Shown here one piece after another: positions 32,561 through 44,007 of a DNA stretch of 64,000 nt (its first letter is position 1; every line of letters starts with the position of its first letter). The notes beneath the pieces were generated by a model. The model saw nothing but the letters and a program-made list of their open reading frames with translations. It was not told the DNA's origin and ran no database searches. The stretch comes from Bisporella sp. PMI_857 (Eukaryota; Ascomycota; Leotiomycetes; Helotiales; Helotiaceae). Where the stretch lies: the NCBI GenBank assembly GCA_021307315.1, contig JAJSPD010000111.1, positions 40,753-104,752 on the forward strand, in the 5' to 3' direction. Made by a program: the position numbers and the translations under genes.

Positions 32561-34770
32561 ATGGCCGCCGCCGCTTTCGAATACAGTTTCGTCTACAAGA
32601 CAGACCCCAACCCGTATCATCTACTCCTGGTACAAAGCCAGCTGATGATTAATCAGGCCTTCCATAATATGTGGGCAATCGCGGATGATGACTCGCCTAT
32701 TCATAAGTTTGATGTCAAAGTTGATGGTGTTGGCAACGCCAAAGGAGATCTTGATGCGCCGGCCGTGGAACTGCATGTAACTTCTGCTAAACCGCAGCTG
32801 TATTTCAAATTGCTTCTGATCAGTGGAACTTTAACACTCTATACGAACGAGGATATTTCAAAAGATGCTAGCACCAAGACATGGGACATGGCGGGATGGA
32901 TCTTCACATTCCCGGTGAACATCGGTACGATTAGTTATGCTTGTTACTAAAAACCTTGACGCCGCTGACACGTTCGTAATCACAAAGCCAGCAAGACATT
33001 GACATCCTCTGATACTGAATATAAAGGATACGTTCAGAAGATGGGTAACCCTTCTGGACAGTTCAGTCTGGCACAGCTCTACATCGATGTCTCTCGTGTG
33101 TTCCCCGATCCTTAAGAGCCAAGGTAGAATATTGACTTGGATCATAGAATCAACAACCTGGGATCCACAGAGGAGCTCCTTCAAAACTGAAGATTGGTCA
33201 ACCGAGACATCCACGGTTCAGAAAAACTTCCAGAAGTTCGTTCAAAGCTGGCTTAAGCAGATGGCGACCGGAAAGAAGACGATCGTCGGGGTGTCTCTCA
33301 AGACAAGTGATCCAGCATCAGGTAAGATCTCTCAAACACCAAAACTCATGGCTGAGAGTTTCTCATACTCATAGTCAACAAAAATGCACCAACATTCCCA
33401 CCCACTTCCTTCGACTACGCCATGTATCCCTGGATCGATCCAGAAGATCCGCAAGGCGCGACAGATTCCAATGATGCTAACGCACTGAGCTTCGTTCTAA
33501 TGACTGATAAAACCACACCTCCTTCGCCTCCACGACTACCAAACTCAGGAACATTCGTGAACGCAACCAGCAACAACAAGGGGGCGCTCTGCATGAATTC
33601 TGACCAGTTTTGGGGCAACTACCTGCTCATATTACTACAAAGATTGAACAGAGCCGCTGAAATATATCCACTCAAGCCCTCCGTTTACGCTGATACTTTC
33701 GGGAAAGTTGTCGTCGTTCCCAATGGCCTTATAGGTTATAATCCCGACCATCAAGATCCTACTGACAAATACTTCAAGTTCATGAAAGATGATAAACCCA
33801 CAAAGTGGAGGTGGCTGGGCGACCGTTTGAAGGCTAGCGCAGAAGATAATGCCGGTCCTGGAGCTTGGTTAAATCATATAGAATGTCACCAGTCAGGTAC
33901 TTCACCTCGTTTTGATGTTGGAAATATTCAAGAGATTAAGCTAACGTTCCTCTACACCAGCCCAGTCTGGATCTTGGGTATGTGCCGATGTTGGCGGCCA
34001 GGGAATACACATTGCCGGCCAATCAAAATTGCGTATTGAAGTCAAAAAGACCGGGTCAGCGGGAGGTGGAAGCAAGGAGGCGACGTTCGTTACCCCCCTC
34101 CCGCCTGTATGGTTTCAGAACTGCTGACTTACTATGGTGGTCCGAAGTTGTGAAATTACCACAGACTGGCATGTTAACTTTGCCCTGGGTGTTGTCAGCG
34201 ATGGCGGCCTTCAAATCACCCGAATTAAAGACGAGAATGCCGAGGTTACAGTCAAGAGCACTAATACTAATAGCGGCTTCGAAAACTTTGACGAACTTGC
34301 TTCATCCGTAAAGGGCCAAATACAGAAAAACCTCGACAACAATATCGGTTATGTCGTCAACCATCTAATTGACGATTTTGCACACGAACACCAGCTCTTC
34401 CTTCCCGCAAGCGGGACATTCCTGGTTGCGAATGCCAAATTTAACAATCGTGGTGATCTCATGGCCGCGTTGTCATATAACGGGTATGCTTCTTATTCTC
34501 TTGCGTCTCTCTGATAGATGAGCATTATGAGGGGTAATAATAGTGCTAATATATATATCGCACAGCGCTACACCACCCGGAGAGAAAGCGAAAAAGCCAG
34601 AATATCTTTCCCGCTTACCAGACCGCATGGCAAGGCTACCTAAAATGCCAGAGAGAATTGTTCAAGAGCCATGGAAGGCCCCAAAGATCACTATCCCAGA
34701 ATTGACCATCCCGGAAGTCCTGCACGAGCCAGTTACCGTCACCCCTCCACCGATGTATGGAGAACAATAG
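32561..34770 (+). CDS. Unrecognised multi-exon gene (about 631 aa), one frameshift
   Basis: Proposed exons: 32561-32924, 32988-33095, 33148-33321, 33375-34084, 34148-34483 and 34566-34770. Introns of 63, 52, 53, 63 and 82 nt are GT-AG, several with GCTGAC branch-like sites, and all phases fit if one extra base near 33978-33982 is removed. Without that correction the frame changes from ...SPVWIL to the continuing GGQGIHIAGQSKLRIEV. Recognisable blocks include NKNAPTFPPTSFDYAMYPW at the start of exon 4 and WHVNFALGVVSDGGLQITRI in exon 5. The C-terminus is proline-rich (ITIPELTIPEVLHEPVTVTP). No signal peptide or membrane helix. Family not identified. A TULIP-like lipid-binding fold of the P47 type is a weak guess only. 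Possibly a recent pseudogene. Confidence 0.65.
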
Positions 34771-35806
34771 GACATTGTACTTGTTGGCAAACAGGAAATA
34801 CCTTTGAAGCCATGCGAACTTATTAGATAAACCTGGAATGAAATAAAATGAATTGTTTCTCAGTCTTGAGGCTAATTCCCTGGTCTCTGGATTGCCAGGT
34901 TCACAGTTTCGAGAAATAGCACATGGGGATTTCAGAGCGCAGCTTAATCCGTAATTGGTGTGGTCTTAAGTTAACACAAACTAGTAGCCAAAAACCAAAA
35001 CCTCTGATCAAATTGTATTCACATAACGCATTTTCAAAAGGAAACAAATGCTTATCATACCCTCCCGGTTTAAATGGAGCAGATAATACACTGGAGAACT
35101 GGGCTAGTATACTCGTAAACGCTATGTCTGAACAGATAGTCAGTCAATACCTAAAGACCTTTATGCTGGTCCGGATTCTGACAGAATACGCGAAAAAAGT
35201 CTAAGCTTCAAATGAGCGTCGCCTAGGACGCGTCGTATTTTGACAGAATGCGCGGAAATTGTCCGTGCACCAACCCTAATTTTACTCCCGATATCCCTTT
35301 CTGACTTTAAGCACTTTTCCTTTTTTTGACTATATAGAATCTGGATGTGATTGTAAAATCTTATTGTTATTTTTGAATTTTTTTGGTTTTAATCCTTAAA
35401 TTGTCTTTTTAATGGCGGATTATCTTTTGCTTACTGCTGTAAATCTTGTGTACGACTTTCAAGAACTAGCATTGATCTGTAAAACGTGTTAATATGTATT
35501 AGCTGTTTCTAAGTTTTAGGTAACTTCACACTTGTGAAAGAAGCGCCGGATCTGTCCAGAATCTCGGCGGGACATAACTTTATTGATCTGCTTTTTCAAG
35601 ATTCTTAATTCAACTAATATTCGTCTTTGTTTCGACCAATCGCTCGTTTAGTCGCATTTCGAGGCTTACTGCGGCTATGTTTGCTTTATTTGCGGGTATC
35701 GGACTATTAACCTGGACACGATTACTCGTCACGTATTTTCCTGCTGCTTTTCTTTTCGCGCGTTATTTGTACGTCGGCGGAATCTAAATGACTTTTATTA
35801 AGACGT
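34771..35806. other. Intergenic, no gene recognised
   Basis: AT-rich, no supported gene. The 93-residue frame at 34923-35204 lacks known motifs. Confidence 0.4.
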
Positions 35807-35977
35807 TGTCACGTCCCGTGCCAAGCACACGTGACCTATATTAGGCGAGCTCTCAGAGCGCCTCGTGTATATATAGGCTGCCCTCCTCGAGCTCCTTCTT
35901 CCTTCTCTAGCTATAGATTCTCGTATTGCACCACCGTTGCCCTCTGTATCTGTAGATCCACAGCGCGTGCCGTGACA
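35807..35977 (+). repeat. Solo LTR, family E copy 2 (171 bp)
   Basis: Starts TGTCACGTCCCG and ends GCCGTGACA. It has a TATATATAG box followed by a pyrimidine-rich stretch. Flanks GACGT and ATTGC do not match. Confidence 0.75.
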
Positions 35978-36182
35978 ATTGCGAATTAGCAATTTTAGTA
36001 ATCTAATAAATCACGTAAATCTATTTATATGCATTTCAACAGTAACTAGCTATAAACTAATTACGCCGTTTGTAGCTTTGAAATACCGCAGTTTAAGTTT
36101 TACGCTTTTATAATAGCTGCAAATTTGTAGCTGTTGTAGTTTCAAGTTTGTAGCTGCTGTAGCTTCAGGCTTGTAGTTTCAG

Positions 36183-36391
36183 GTGCCAGGATGTCACGTG
36201 CTAAGGGGCAGCGCAGGGGCTCGGTAAAGGCACTGAGACTTGGCATGTATGGGCACATGTATAGGCACGTAGGGAGTCGCCAGGGGTTCGGAGGGTATAA
36301 GTAGAGGACTCGGGACATATTAGAGAGGGTAGAGATTAGTCTTTGTTCAATATGAGTTGATTTGTGCCACACTACTCCAGCACCTTACATG
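36183..36391 (+). repeat. LTR-like repeat, family J copy 2
   Basis: Matches 811-1009 and has a short internal duplication of CATGTATRGGCAC. It is preceded (36000-36180) by sequence resembling a decayed family D LTR with repeated TTGTAGCTGCTGTAG. 36392-37170 holds no recognised gene; short palindromes TACACCCGGTGTA and TACACCAGGTGTA lie at about 36450-36485. Confidence 0.6.
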
Positions 36392-37773
36392 TAGCCTGCA
36401 GCTGGCCATCCAAAGTTAAAATGGCGAAGCCCCACTTATTTCTACACCCGGTGTATTCCCCACTTTTTCCTACACCAGGTGTATTTTAATCACTTGCCCT
36501 TAATAAACGCAAGCTAACGAAGAGTACAATATATAATTATTTTTATTTTATTGCACTGTGCTTTAAATGAAAATAACAAAGCCTTATCATCGATACCCGC
36601 CCGTAGAGCTGAGATATACTCTTTGTTTTCCAATCGTTAAGCCCACGTGAAAACCCCTCCTTCCTGTAGCAGAACGACCCGGCTAACTCCTTGACTTTCC
36701 AATGCTTCGGATGTCCGAAATGGTGAACACGTATGTTTGGCCCGAGTATTGAGACTGTGCAAATCACTGCAACGCGCTTACTTTACACAAGTTTCGATTA
36801 CTGGGTTAACTAAGAAAGCAACATTAAAATGTCTCACTTCTTCCCGCCTCGCCGACTCGAGTACCCCGTAACGGACCTGCTCACTACTAGAGCCCGAGCT
36901 AGAGACAACAGGCAATACGATACTGGAATTTCCATTTCCGTTCTTGGACCTGAGCAGTTGCTGCTATAACCTGAGTTGCGGTGAGCCTGGGTGAGCTTGA
37001 CTGAGCAGGGGGTAAGCAGCTGGGTGAGCTGGGGCGACGATTTAGGCTCCTCGGCTATAACTTCCCTTTGCTAAATTTGGAGAAAAAAATGAGACAAGGG
37101 TTCTTTTGGAGCCGATTCTTGACCCCTCGTCATCAAGTAGAGCCGCACCTCCTACCTAGCTGTCTTTTTCAATGATACCGATCCCTCCTCCTTTACTTGC
37201 AATTACCTACGCTAGGGACTTGCTTTTCTCTATCCTTTCCATTCCGTTCCCGCTGCACCCTCTTACAATTCGATCGGCAGTCTTCCGATTTGTCAGAAAT
37301 GTTATAGTAAAAGCTATCTTTCTGCGAGAGCGAAGCTTAGCTGGTACACTTGCATTTGCTTCGAATTTGGAAGACGGTCCTGATCAGGTGCGTTGAACCT
37401 GAAGCTTGTAGCACACCAACAAGATGCTGCTTTATTGGAGGCAGGAGGGCGAATAGAGGGCAGCCTCACTTTTTCAACAGTGCTGCATAGACTATCTGGT
37501 AGGCGATTCGGGGTCTGGACACCAAAGAATCTTCAAGGGTCTAAAACTATTGCCTAAATAGAGCGTTACATAATACAAAAGTAGCCCGATATCGGATGCA
37601 AACACGTCATCACATTGAAAGGAATAATTAATAAATTACAAGGCTGATGAGCTTCAATCTAGGAAAAAAACTATATTGATCCTTGAAACAGTACTTGCTC
37701 GCCAGATAAACATCCCTAGATGCTAAGCCTATTAAAGAACGGATACTCTGCTCCTCATATCGCGAGTTTGCCT
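36392..37773. other. Intergenic, no gene recognised
   Basis: No supported gene; small open frames at 36543-36767 and 37172-37396 lack motifs. Confidence 0.35.
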
Positions 37774-38242
37774 TCAAAGGGCAAAAATCTGCTTGACAAT
37801 TCCAACAGCAGCAGCCGCAATAGTGTCCCCAACGGCTTTGACCGTCTCCACAACGCCGCGAATAATGTCAATAACGCTCTGAATAACAGTGACGATCTCA
37901 TAGACAAGGGCATCGATCAGCTGGACAGAGTAGGTGAGTCCATTGTTATAATAGCTCGTGGCCGCATCTTTTTTTCCCTTGGTGTCCAGGCCATTGATTA
38001 TCTTTTCTGCTTGTCGCACGTTTTCTCGTGGATACTGTTCAGCTTCTTCTTGATATCATCTGAGACTTTGGATGAGTCAGATGACGAAGCTGCCGCTCTG
38101 ACCACGGTCAGCAGCCCGCGTCGGAAGGGAGGTCGTGATTGAAAGCAGTGACTTCCGAGGCTTGGACTGCCCACTGCTTGTACAGGTATGGTTTCGCATT
38201 GTTGATGCCCAGGATATGGTTGGTGAGAGCTTCGGTGGTCAT
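37774..38242 (-). pseudogene. Small broken gene, hydrophobic C-terminus
   Basis: On the minus strand an ATG at 38242 opens MTTEALTNHILGINNAKPYL and runs in frame to a TGA near 38110. The likely continuation is in other frames: SSDSSKVSDDIKKKLNSIHE, then VRQAEKIINGLDTKGKKDAA, ending with a strongly hydrophobic helical tail (IVTVIQSVIDIIRGVVETVK and AAAAVGIVKQIFAL) at 37774. Two frame changes (about 38118 and 38025) with no plausible intron suggest a pseudogene of about 155 residues. The helical, amphipathic character resembles the second half of the 26818-30821 product, but no shared sequence was established. Confidence 0.45.
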
Positions 38243-39368
38243 GTTGATAGCTGATCAATAATGTGAGAGTACTCGATGAGGAGACTTCATCAACAATAGC
38301 CCGGCATCTTCTCAATACTTATAGGCCTCCACTGCCATCCAAACGGACCCTTTTTTCCCCTACTCCATACCTTCAGCAATTTCTTATTCCTCCCGCATAA
38401 GCAACAAATATCGTTTTCATGTCTTCGAGCGGGGTAAGTAAGAATGAGGTAGGTAGTGGATAAAACCAAGAAATAGATTCTACCAACGAAGACGCAGTGG
38501 TACACCATATGGCACCTGGGTAAAGATGTTGTAAGAAGGATCTTCAACCTCCCCGACCATCAATGAGTCTACCGCTGCTTGATGAATGTGTGGTATACCT
38601 GAACTGACGATATAAACATGTGGCTGCCTGATCCAATTTTTCATATGCATGTAACTGTAGGCTCCCCCTCACCTGTGTTACTCGAGATTCGAATGAGGTA
38701 CTACATTATGAAAGTCAATACCAATATATATTGGCCCCCACTATGCTAGTCGTCGGGTTTAGAGTTTAGCCATAACTCCGTACCACTAAATCATAGAACA
38801 CGCCGGATTACACGGCAACGGCGACTGAACCAGTGATGGCTCACGGCTCGTAAAAGGATGTGAAAGGTCTAGTGGATAACCATTCCGTCAGCTAATGGCA
38901 GGGAGAGTAACAGACAGGCGCCGGAGGGAGGGGGTAGTTGTCAGGTATGCAACTTGTACGCGCAACTCATTTATTAATTACGTTAACACTGCATGCAGTC
39001 GTATAAGCTATGCACAGAACAGCTTCCACTTAGTTCAACAAAGCCTTTGCATGATCAGGCTGCAGAGGCTGGATCCCTTCCGTTTTGGGCTTTCTTTGCA
39101 GCCTCACTCCGATCAAGTGCGTATCGTCGCAAAAGGCTTCCCCGCTCGACACGTCTCCTGCTCTCTTTGTGTCTGACTACTTAACCGTAATTGAGGCCAC
39201 ACCCTTTCTAGACTACAAGCACTACACTTCCAAGACCGTAAACACTATATCTCTAAGACTATAAGCATTACACTTCTAAGACTACACGCGCTATATTTTC
39301 GCTCGTTGGCTTTCTCTTATTCTAAATAAGTACTGAACTAGCAAACCTAAACGGATACTCAGAAAACC
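38243..39368. other. Intergenic, no gene recognised
   Basis: Promoter region of the following gene near 39200-39368. Short repeats ACTATAAGCATTACACTTC and ACTACAAGCACTACACTTC occur at 39213-39290. Confidence 0.4.
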
Positions 39369-40451
39369 ATGGCTTCTCTCGGCTTGGATAATGACCTACT
39401 TTCAAGCATTCGTGTTCCTGAACCCCCGCCAATGGGTTTCGACCCCCTGATGGCAACCGACGAATTACTTCACAAGCATGGCTTGCCTCTGCGGCCTGAT
39501 GAGGGGACTGACCCACAACGATATGCTAAGTGGAAGCATCTGATGAGTCAAGCACTTACCTTTATCTCTCCGACATTTGAGATTATCCAACAGGACCTAG
39601 TTTCTTCAGAGCCCGCCGAAGAAAATGAGGTCAGCAGCGAGGATGCTGGCAGAGAACATGCCCACAAACAGATTGCCAACAAAGAGGGCACTCGCTGGGC
39701 GGGTGCTATTAATAGAGAGTTGGAAGAGGGGGATGCGTTCAAAAGTGTTGAAGGGTCGTGGATTGTTCCAAGAGCGTACCCGCTAACCGCCGACTGGACT
39801 GGATCCGGTTGGAAGACTGGGAAGTGCAGATCTGGTACTTGGGTTGGGATCGACGGCTACCATTCCAACGGTACCAGCCATGTCATACAAGGTGGAACGA
39901 GTCAACGATGTACTGTTCCTTCCCCTTCTGAAACGGTTCTTCAAACTACGCATGCCTGGGTTGAATGGATACCTGCTCCTCCGATTGCATTCTCTAACTT
40001 TGAAGTGAAGTCTGGAGACTTGGTTACTTGTATTGTGGAATCCCCGGACCCCTTCCCTTACGATTCCTCTACGGGTTCTGACACAGGTCGAATCATGCTG
40101 TTTAATCGATCAGCTTGTACCTATTCAACAGCCCATCTTACCAAAGTGAAAAATAAGACCCTTTCAGTTAAGGGCAAAACAGCGGAGTGGATCGTCGAAG
40201 CTAGCAACCCGAAGGATAAAAACTGGCGCGATGCCTACCTTGGCGCCACCTTTATCTACGACTGTGAGGCAGTGACTAAACGGGGTGTGGTAAAAAACCT
40301 CAGTGACGCGATCCTAACCGATGTAGTTCGAGGCGGGGGGAAGAACAAAGAGAAGCTATACATAGCGGTGAAAGAAAATGACACTTTACTTGGGGTTTTC
40401 ACTGCGCCCACGTACCCAGTTTTTCTTAAGAAGGATAACATAGAACACTAA
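39369..40451 (+). CDS. Glutamic peptidase (G1/eqolisin)-like protein without signal peptide
   Basis: A 360-residue single-exon ORF. Residues about 105-300 follow the pattern of peptidase family G1 (scytalidoglutamic peptidase, eqolisins): RWAGAI (family NWAGAV), SVEGSWIVP, GTWVGIDGY, HVIQGGT with the candidate catalytic Gln174, AWVEWIP, SGDLVTCIV, and GKTAEWIVEAS with the candidate catalytic Glu273. Both catalytic positions are kept. Known eqolisins are secreted acid proteases with a signal and propeptide. Here the N-terminus (MASLGLDNDLLSSIRVPEPP) has neither, so the protein may be cytoplasmic or not a protease. No damage was seen. A MULE starts 158 bp downstream of the stop. Confidence 0.85.
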   Translation: MASLGLDNDLLSSIRVPEPPPMGFDPLMATDELLHKHGLPLRPDEGTDPQRYAKWKHLMSQALTFISPTFEIIQQDLVSSEPAEENEVSSEDAGREHAHKQIANKEGTRWAGAINRELEEGDAFKSVEGSWIVPRAYPLTADWTGSGWKTGKCRSGTWVGIDGYHSNGTSHVIQGGTSQRCTVPSPSETVLQTTHAWVEWIPAPPIAFSNFEVKSGDLVTCIVESPDPFPYDSSTGSDTGRIMLFNRSACTYSTAHLTKVKNKTLSVKGKTAEWIVEASNPKDKNWRDAYLGATFIYDCEAVTKRGVVKNLSDAILTDVVRGGGKNKEKLYIAVKENDTLLGVFTAPTYPVFLKKDNIEH

Positions 40452-40608
40452 AGTTCTGTCACAGGCAAATAGGCACCACTCGGCAACTAGGCAATATCAC
40501 CTAGTAAGGATATTTAATTACATTAAGTTAATATTTTTTTCCTTATATAATTCAAGTTATTCTTTTAACCTACTCCTTAGTTTATAATATAGTTAACTTT
40601 AAAATTAA

Positions 40609-43057
40609 CGGCAAATATCTCATATACCACAAAAAAGTGCCCATATTTCTCATATACCATACTTTTTTTGACGAATATCTCATATACCACCTTTTGTCTC
40701 TTGGCGCAAAACAGTGGTATTTCAGATACCTATTGACAAAACGATGGTATATGAGAAACACTAATATATCTCATATACCATCGTTTTGTCAATGGGTATT
40801 TTGAAAACCCGTACGTTGCGCCAAGAGACTAGAGCACCTGACGCACAACAAATATTCGTAATTTGTCGATTATCCTTCTTTTTAACTTCATTATAGCCAT
40901 GACGCTCCACGTCGATACTTTCTCTAATATTGCGTTAGCAAAAGAAGCTATAAAGGATTTTGTTGCGAATGCTTCTGAATCATGAAAAGCTACTCATTCC
41001 GATAAACAACGCTTCAATATTGTATGCCGAACTGCGAATATTTGCAAATTTAGAATTAGAGCTGTTGATTCTAAAAAGAAAGGCGTAGTTATAACTCACC
41101 TGGAGCCTTATACTTGCTTTCCTGCAAGTCACTTGACAGCTTCAAATACGAATAATTTGAAGTTTATAATACCTCATCATCGAGCGTCGATTGTTAACAA
41201 TCCTGATATTACTCTTAAGCAAATTCAGTCGAATGAACGCTTTCAATTTTTCAACAATATCTCTTACTTTCAAGCTTATCGCGTTAAACAAGCTGTTTTG
41301 GAAGAGCTATATAGTGATGAAACTGAATCTTTTGCGCTGTTTCCTGGCTATATCAAGAAGTTCAAAAAAGCCGACGAAAGCAATTACGCTGCACTTCAAA
41401 CGCAGGCGGATAAAGTATTCCAAGCAGCTTTTTTTGCTCTAGGCTTTCTCTGTAAAGCTTCTAAGCATATCCGCCAGTTCTTTGCTATTGATGGAACCTA
41501 TACAAAATCTCGGTATCGTATGGTATTAATGATTTGCTGTGGAATCGACGCCAACGAAAAGGTTATTCCTTTAGCTTGGGGATTAGTACTTGTTGAAGAT
41601 CAACACTGGTGGACGTGGTTTTTACATCACTTTAAGCTTGCTTTTCCTGTTACTTTGCAAAGCCAGTATACTTTTATCTCTGATCGCGAGAAAGGAATGG
41701 CGAACGCGGTTGTAGAGCTATTTCCTGACGCTATCTATCTTTATTGCTGTCAGCATATTGCAGATAACTTACAGCAAAGATTTGGTAATAAAGTAAAGCC
41801 GTTGTTCTGGAGAGTATGTGAAGCAAAAACACCTCAGTTGTATGAAGCTGAAATAATGAAAATGAGAGAATTGAGTATCGACGCGTTCAATTACCTTTCT
41901 AATATCGACACTAAACTCTGGACTAAAGCTTACTCGCAATACCTTCAATTTGGCCACAACACTTCGAATATTGTTGAATCTTTGAATTCGGCTTAGAACA
42001 AATATCGCTATATGCCTCCTTTTCAATTGCTAAATGGTATTTATCTTTTAGCTCTAGAAACGTGGTTCAAAAGACGTACAGAAGGAAGCAAAGCTGATAG
42101 CCTTGCCGACATACTTATGGCCAAATATAAAGCTCGTTTTAAAACTTCTTGTCGATATCGCGTTTATTTTTCGAATGAGAGTATTGCGCAAATTGAGGAT
42201 CCAGAAACAAGCCGTAAGTGGGTGGTTGATCTTAAGGAAAAGCGTTGTGACTGTACAGATTTTTATCAGTTTCAGTCGCTTTTTTCTCACGCAATTGCAG
42301 CTGCAAGGATTCTTTATATTGATCCAATTGACTATTTTGTCGATTGGTTTACAACTAAAGAATATCGCAAAACCTATCGACGTTCGTTGCTACTAGTATC
42401 GACAATGGACCTACCCGCGATAATTCAATCAAACCTTCTATAGCACGAAAATCAGTCGGCCGACCTCGAACCAAACGAATACGCAAAGGTGCTTGGAATA
42501 GGAAACAAACACGCTGTAGCAATTGCTTTGATTGGGGTCATAATCGTCGTCGTTGTACGAATCAGCCTGTTGCTAGCGGACGCCGACAAAGAGCTTGGGA
42601 ATGGCTACAATCTGAAGATGAGGAAGAGAATGGAGAAGATGAGGAGGATGAGGAGGATGAGGAGGATGAGGAGGAGCGCCTTGATCGAGAATTGGGCATA
42701 GAAATAGAGAAGGTTGATCAACTTGATAGCGACGGCGAGCTTTCAGAGGTTAACAGTGAAATATTTGCGAATCAGGATCTCGTCGATATTGTATTGTTTT
42801 TACGGTACGCTACAAGGTCCGGAAAAGAATACGGAATAGAAACAGAGAAATAGAGATTAGAAAGAATAGTATTGATTTTAGGCTTACAAAGCTTGTATTA
42901 CAGGCTTTACAGTGCATGTTGACGAATATCTGATATACCATATGTTTGTTGACGTATATCTCAAATACCACAAAAGTGGTATATGAGATATTCGTCAAAA
43001 AAAGTATGGTATATGAGAAATATGGGCACTTTTTTGTGGTATATGAGATATTTGCCG
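40609..43057 (+). mobile_element. MULE-1, complete Mutator-like element with 9-bp TSD
   Basis: Both ends read CGGCAAATATCTCATATACC inward, with inverted repeats of about 80 bp that contain repeated 'ATATCTCATATACCA' motifs. Perfect 9-bp duplications TAAAATTAA lie at 40600-40608 and 43058-43066, typical of MULEs. A second set of internal palindromic copies of the same motif is at 40680-40790. One transposase gene is inside. The structure is whole but the gene is damaged. Confidence 0.9.
40899..42853 (+). pseudogene. MULE transposase with SWIM and C-terminal zinc knuckle, inactivated
   Basis: The start ATG is at 40899. Order: an N-terminal DNA-binding region like FAR1/FLYWCH (QRFNIVCRTANICKFRIRA), the MULE catalytic domain (FAIDGTYTKSRYRMVLMICC, FISDREKGMANAV, YCCQHIADNLQQRFG), a SWIM-like finger (KRCDCTDFYQFQSLFSHA), then after a frame change a CCHC knuckle (CSNCFDWGHNRRRC) and an acidic tail of EED repeats. 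Damage: TGA at 40983 and TAG near 41994 (Trp expected in both, the second shown by MULE-2), and a one-base deletion near 42414. The SWIM cysteine is Phe here but Cys in MULE-2. It is dead but well preserved. Confidence 0.85.
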
Positions 43058-43417
43058 TAAAATTAATAATTTTCTCAACAAATAATTGGCTGATTTACCG
43101 AGTCTTCGTTTCCTCTGGTACCTATAAGGTAACGTATTTAGCCCCGAGGTCGAATAGTGTTCTGCGGTTTGCATACAGATTATATCTATCACGCGTTTCT
43201 ATGCAACCTGATAGTAAGACTTTAAAAATATCATGGAGATCCTGAACCGTATGTTCAATAATATTACTCATTGGGTGATGACTCATGATATAAGAGGTAG
43301 ATACCAAGTTATTCAGGGTCATCCCATTATAACTTACTAGTTTAATATCAACGTTAAATAATAATACCTCGAGTAAATAATAATACCTCAGGTAATAATT
43401 TTCCAATTAACCCTGAC

Positions 43418-43599
43418 TGTCGGAATACCTACCACGTAGCAAAAGGCGTAGTAGCTGTGACTACGCTCTTGCTGGTGTGGTTATGATATTCGTTGATTCT
43501 TCTAAGCTACGGCCTATTGCCAGGTAGTTATATAGATAGTAGGAGACCCACAATCCTCGCGATATGGAACGCGTGAAACTATGTACATGCATTCCAACA
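43418..43599 (+). repeat. Solo LTR, family A copy 2, TSD CTGAC (182 bp)
   Basis: Starts TGTCGGAATACC and ends CATTCCAACA. Perfect 5-bp duplications CTGAC at 43413-43417 and 43600-43604. Same length as 2227-2408. Confidence 0.9.
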
Positions 43600-43604
43600 C
43601 TGAC

Positions 43605-44007
43605 CTATTAATTCCGAAAATTATCATGGCGCCGTCGCCGCCCCCTTGAATTTACAGAGAGCCTCTTTTACACTATAATCGGATCCCTCGACTTGCTTTC
43701 CTTCGCCCTACCGACAGGGCGCAAATACACTTTCCACAATTATTATTAGGCTGATGGGCTTCTTAGTCACCACGTGCGTCTATTTTTAGAGTTCGGTTCG
43801 TGGCATAAGCGCTCAGGCGCCAAAAGTGGCACCTACTAATGCTCGATTTTAGTTTTCGGTTGTACAAGTAGGCCAAAGCTAAAAACGGCTTCCCAGATTT
43901 CTTTTATGTATTTTTGAAGTCCGGAAAGTCCACCGACTTGAAGTGTTATAAAAATGACGTCCCAGTGAATCTATATATGCAATCAGACCATCTTTGAATT
44001 AGCTATA
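43605..44007. other. Intergenic
   Basis: No gene recognised between solo LTR A and the pogo-like element. Confidence 0.4.
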
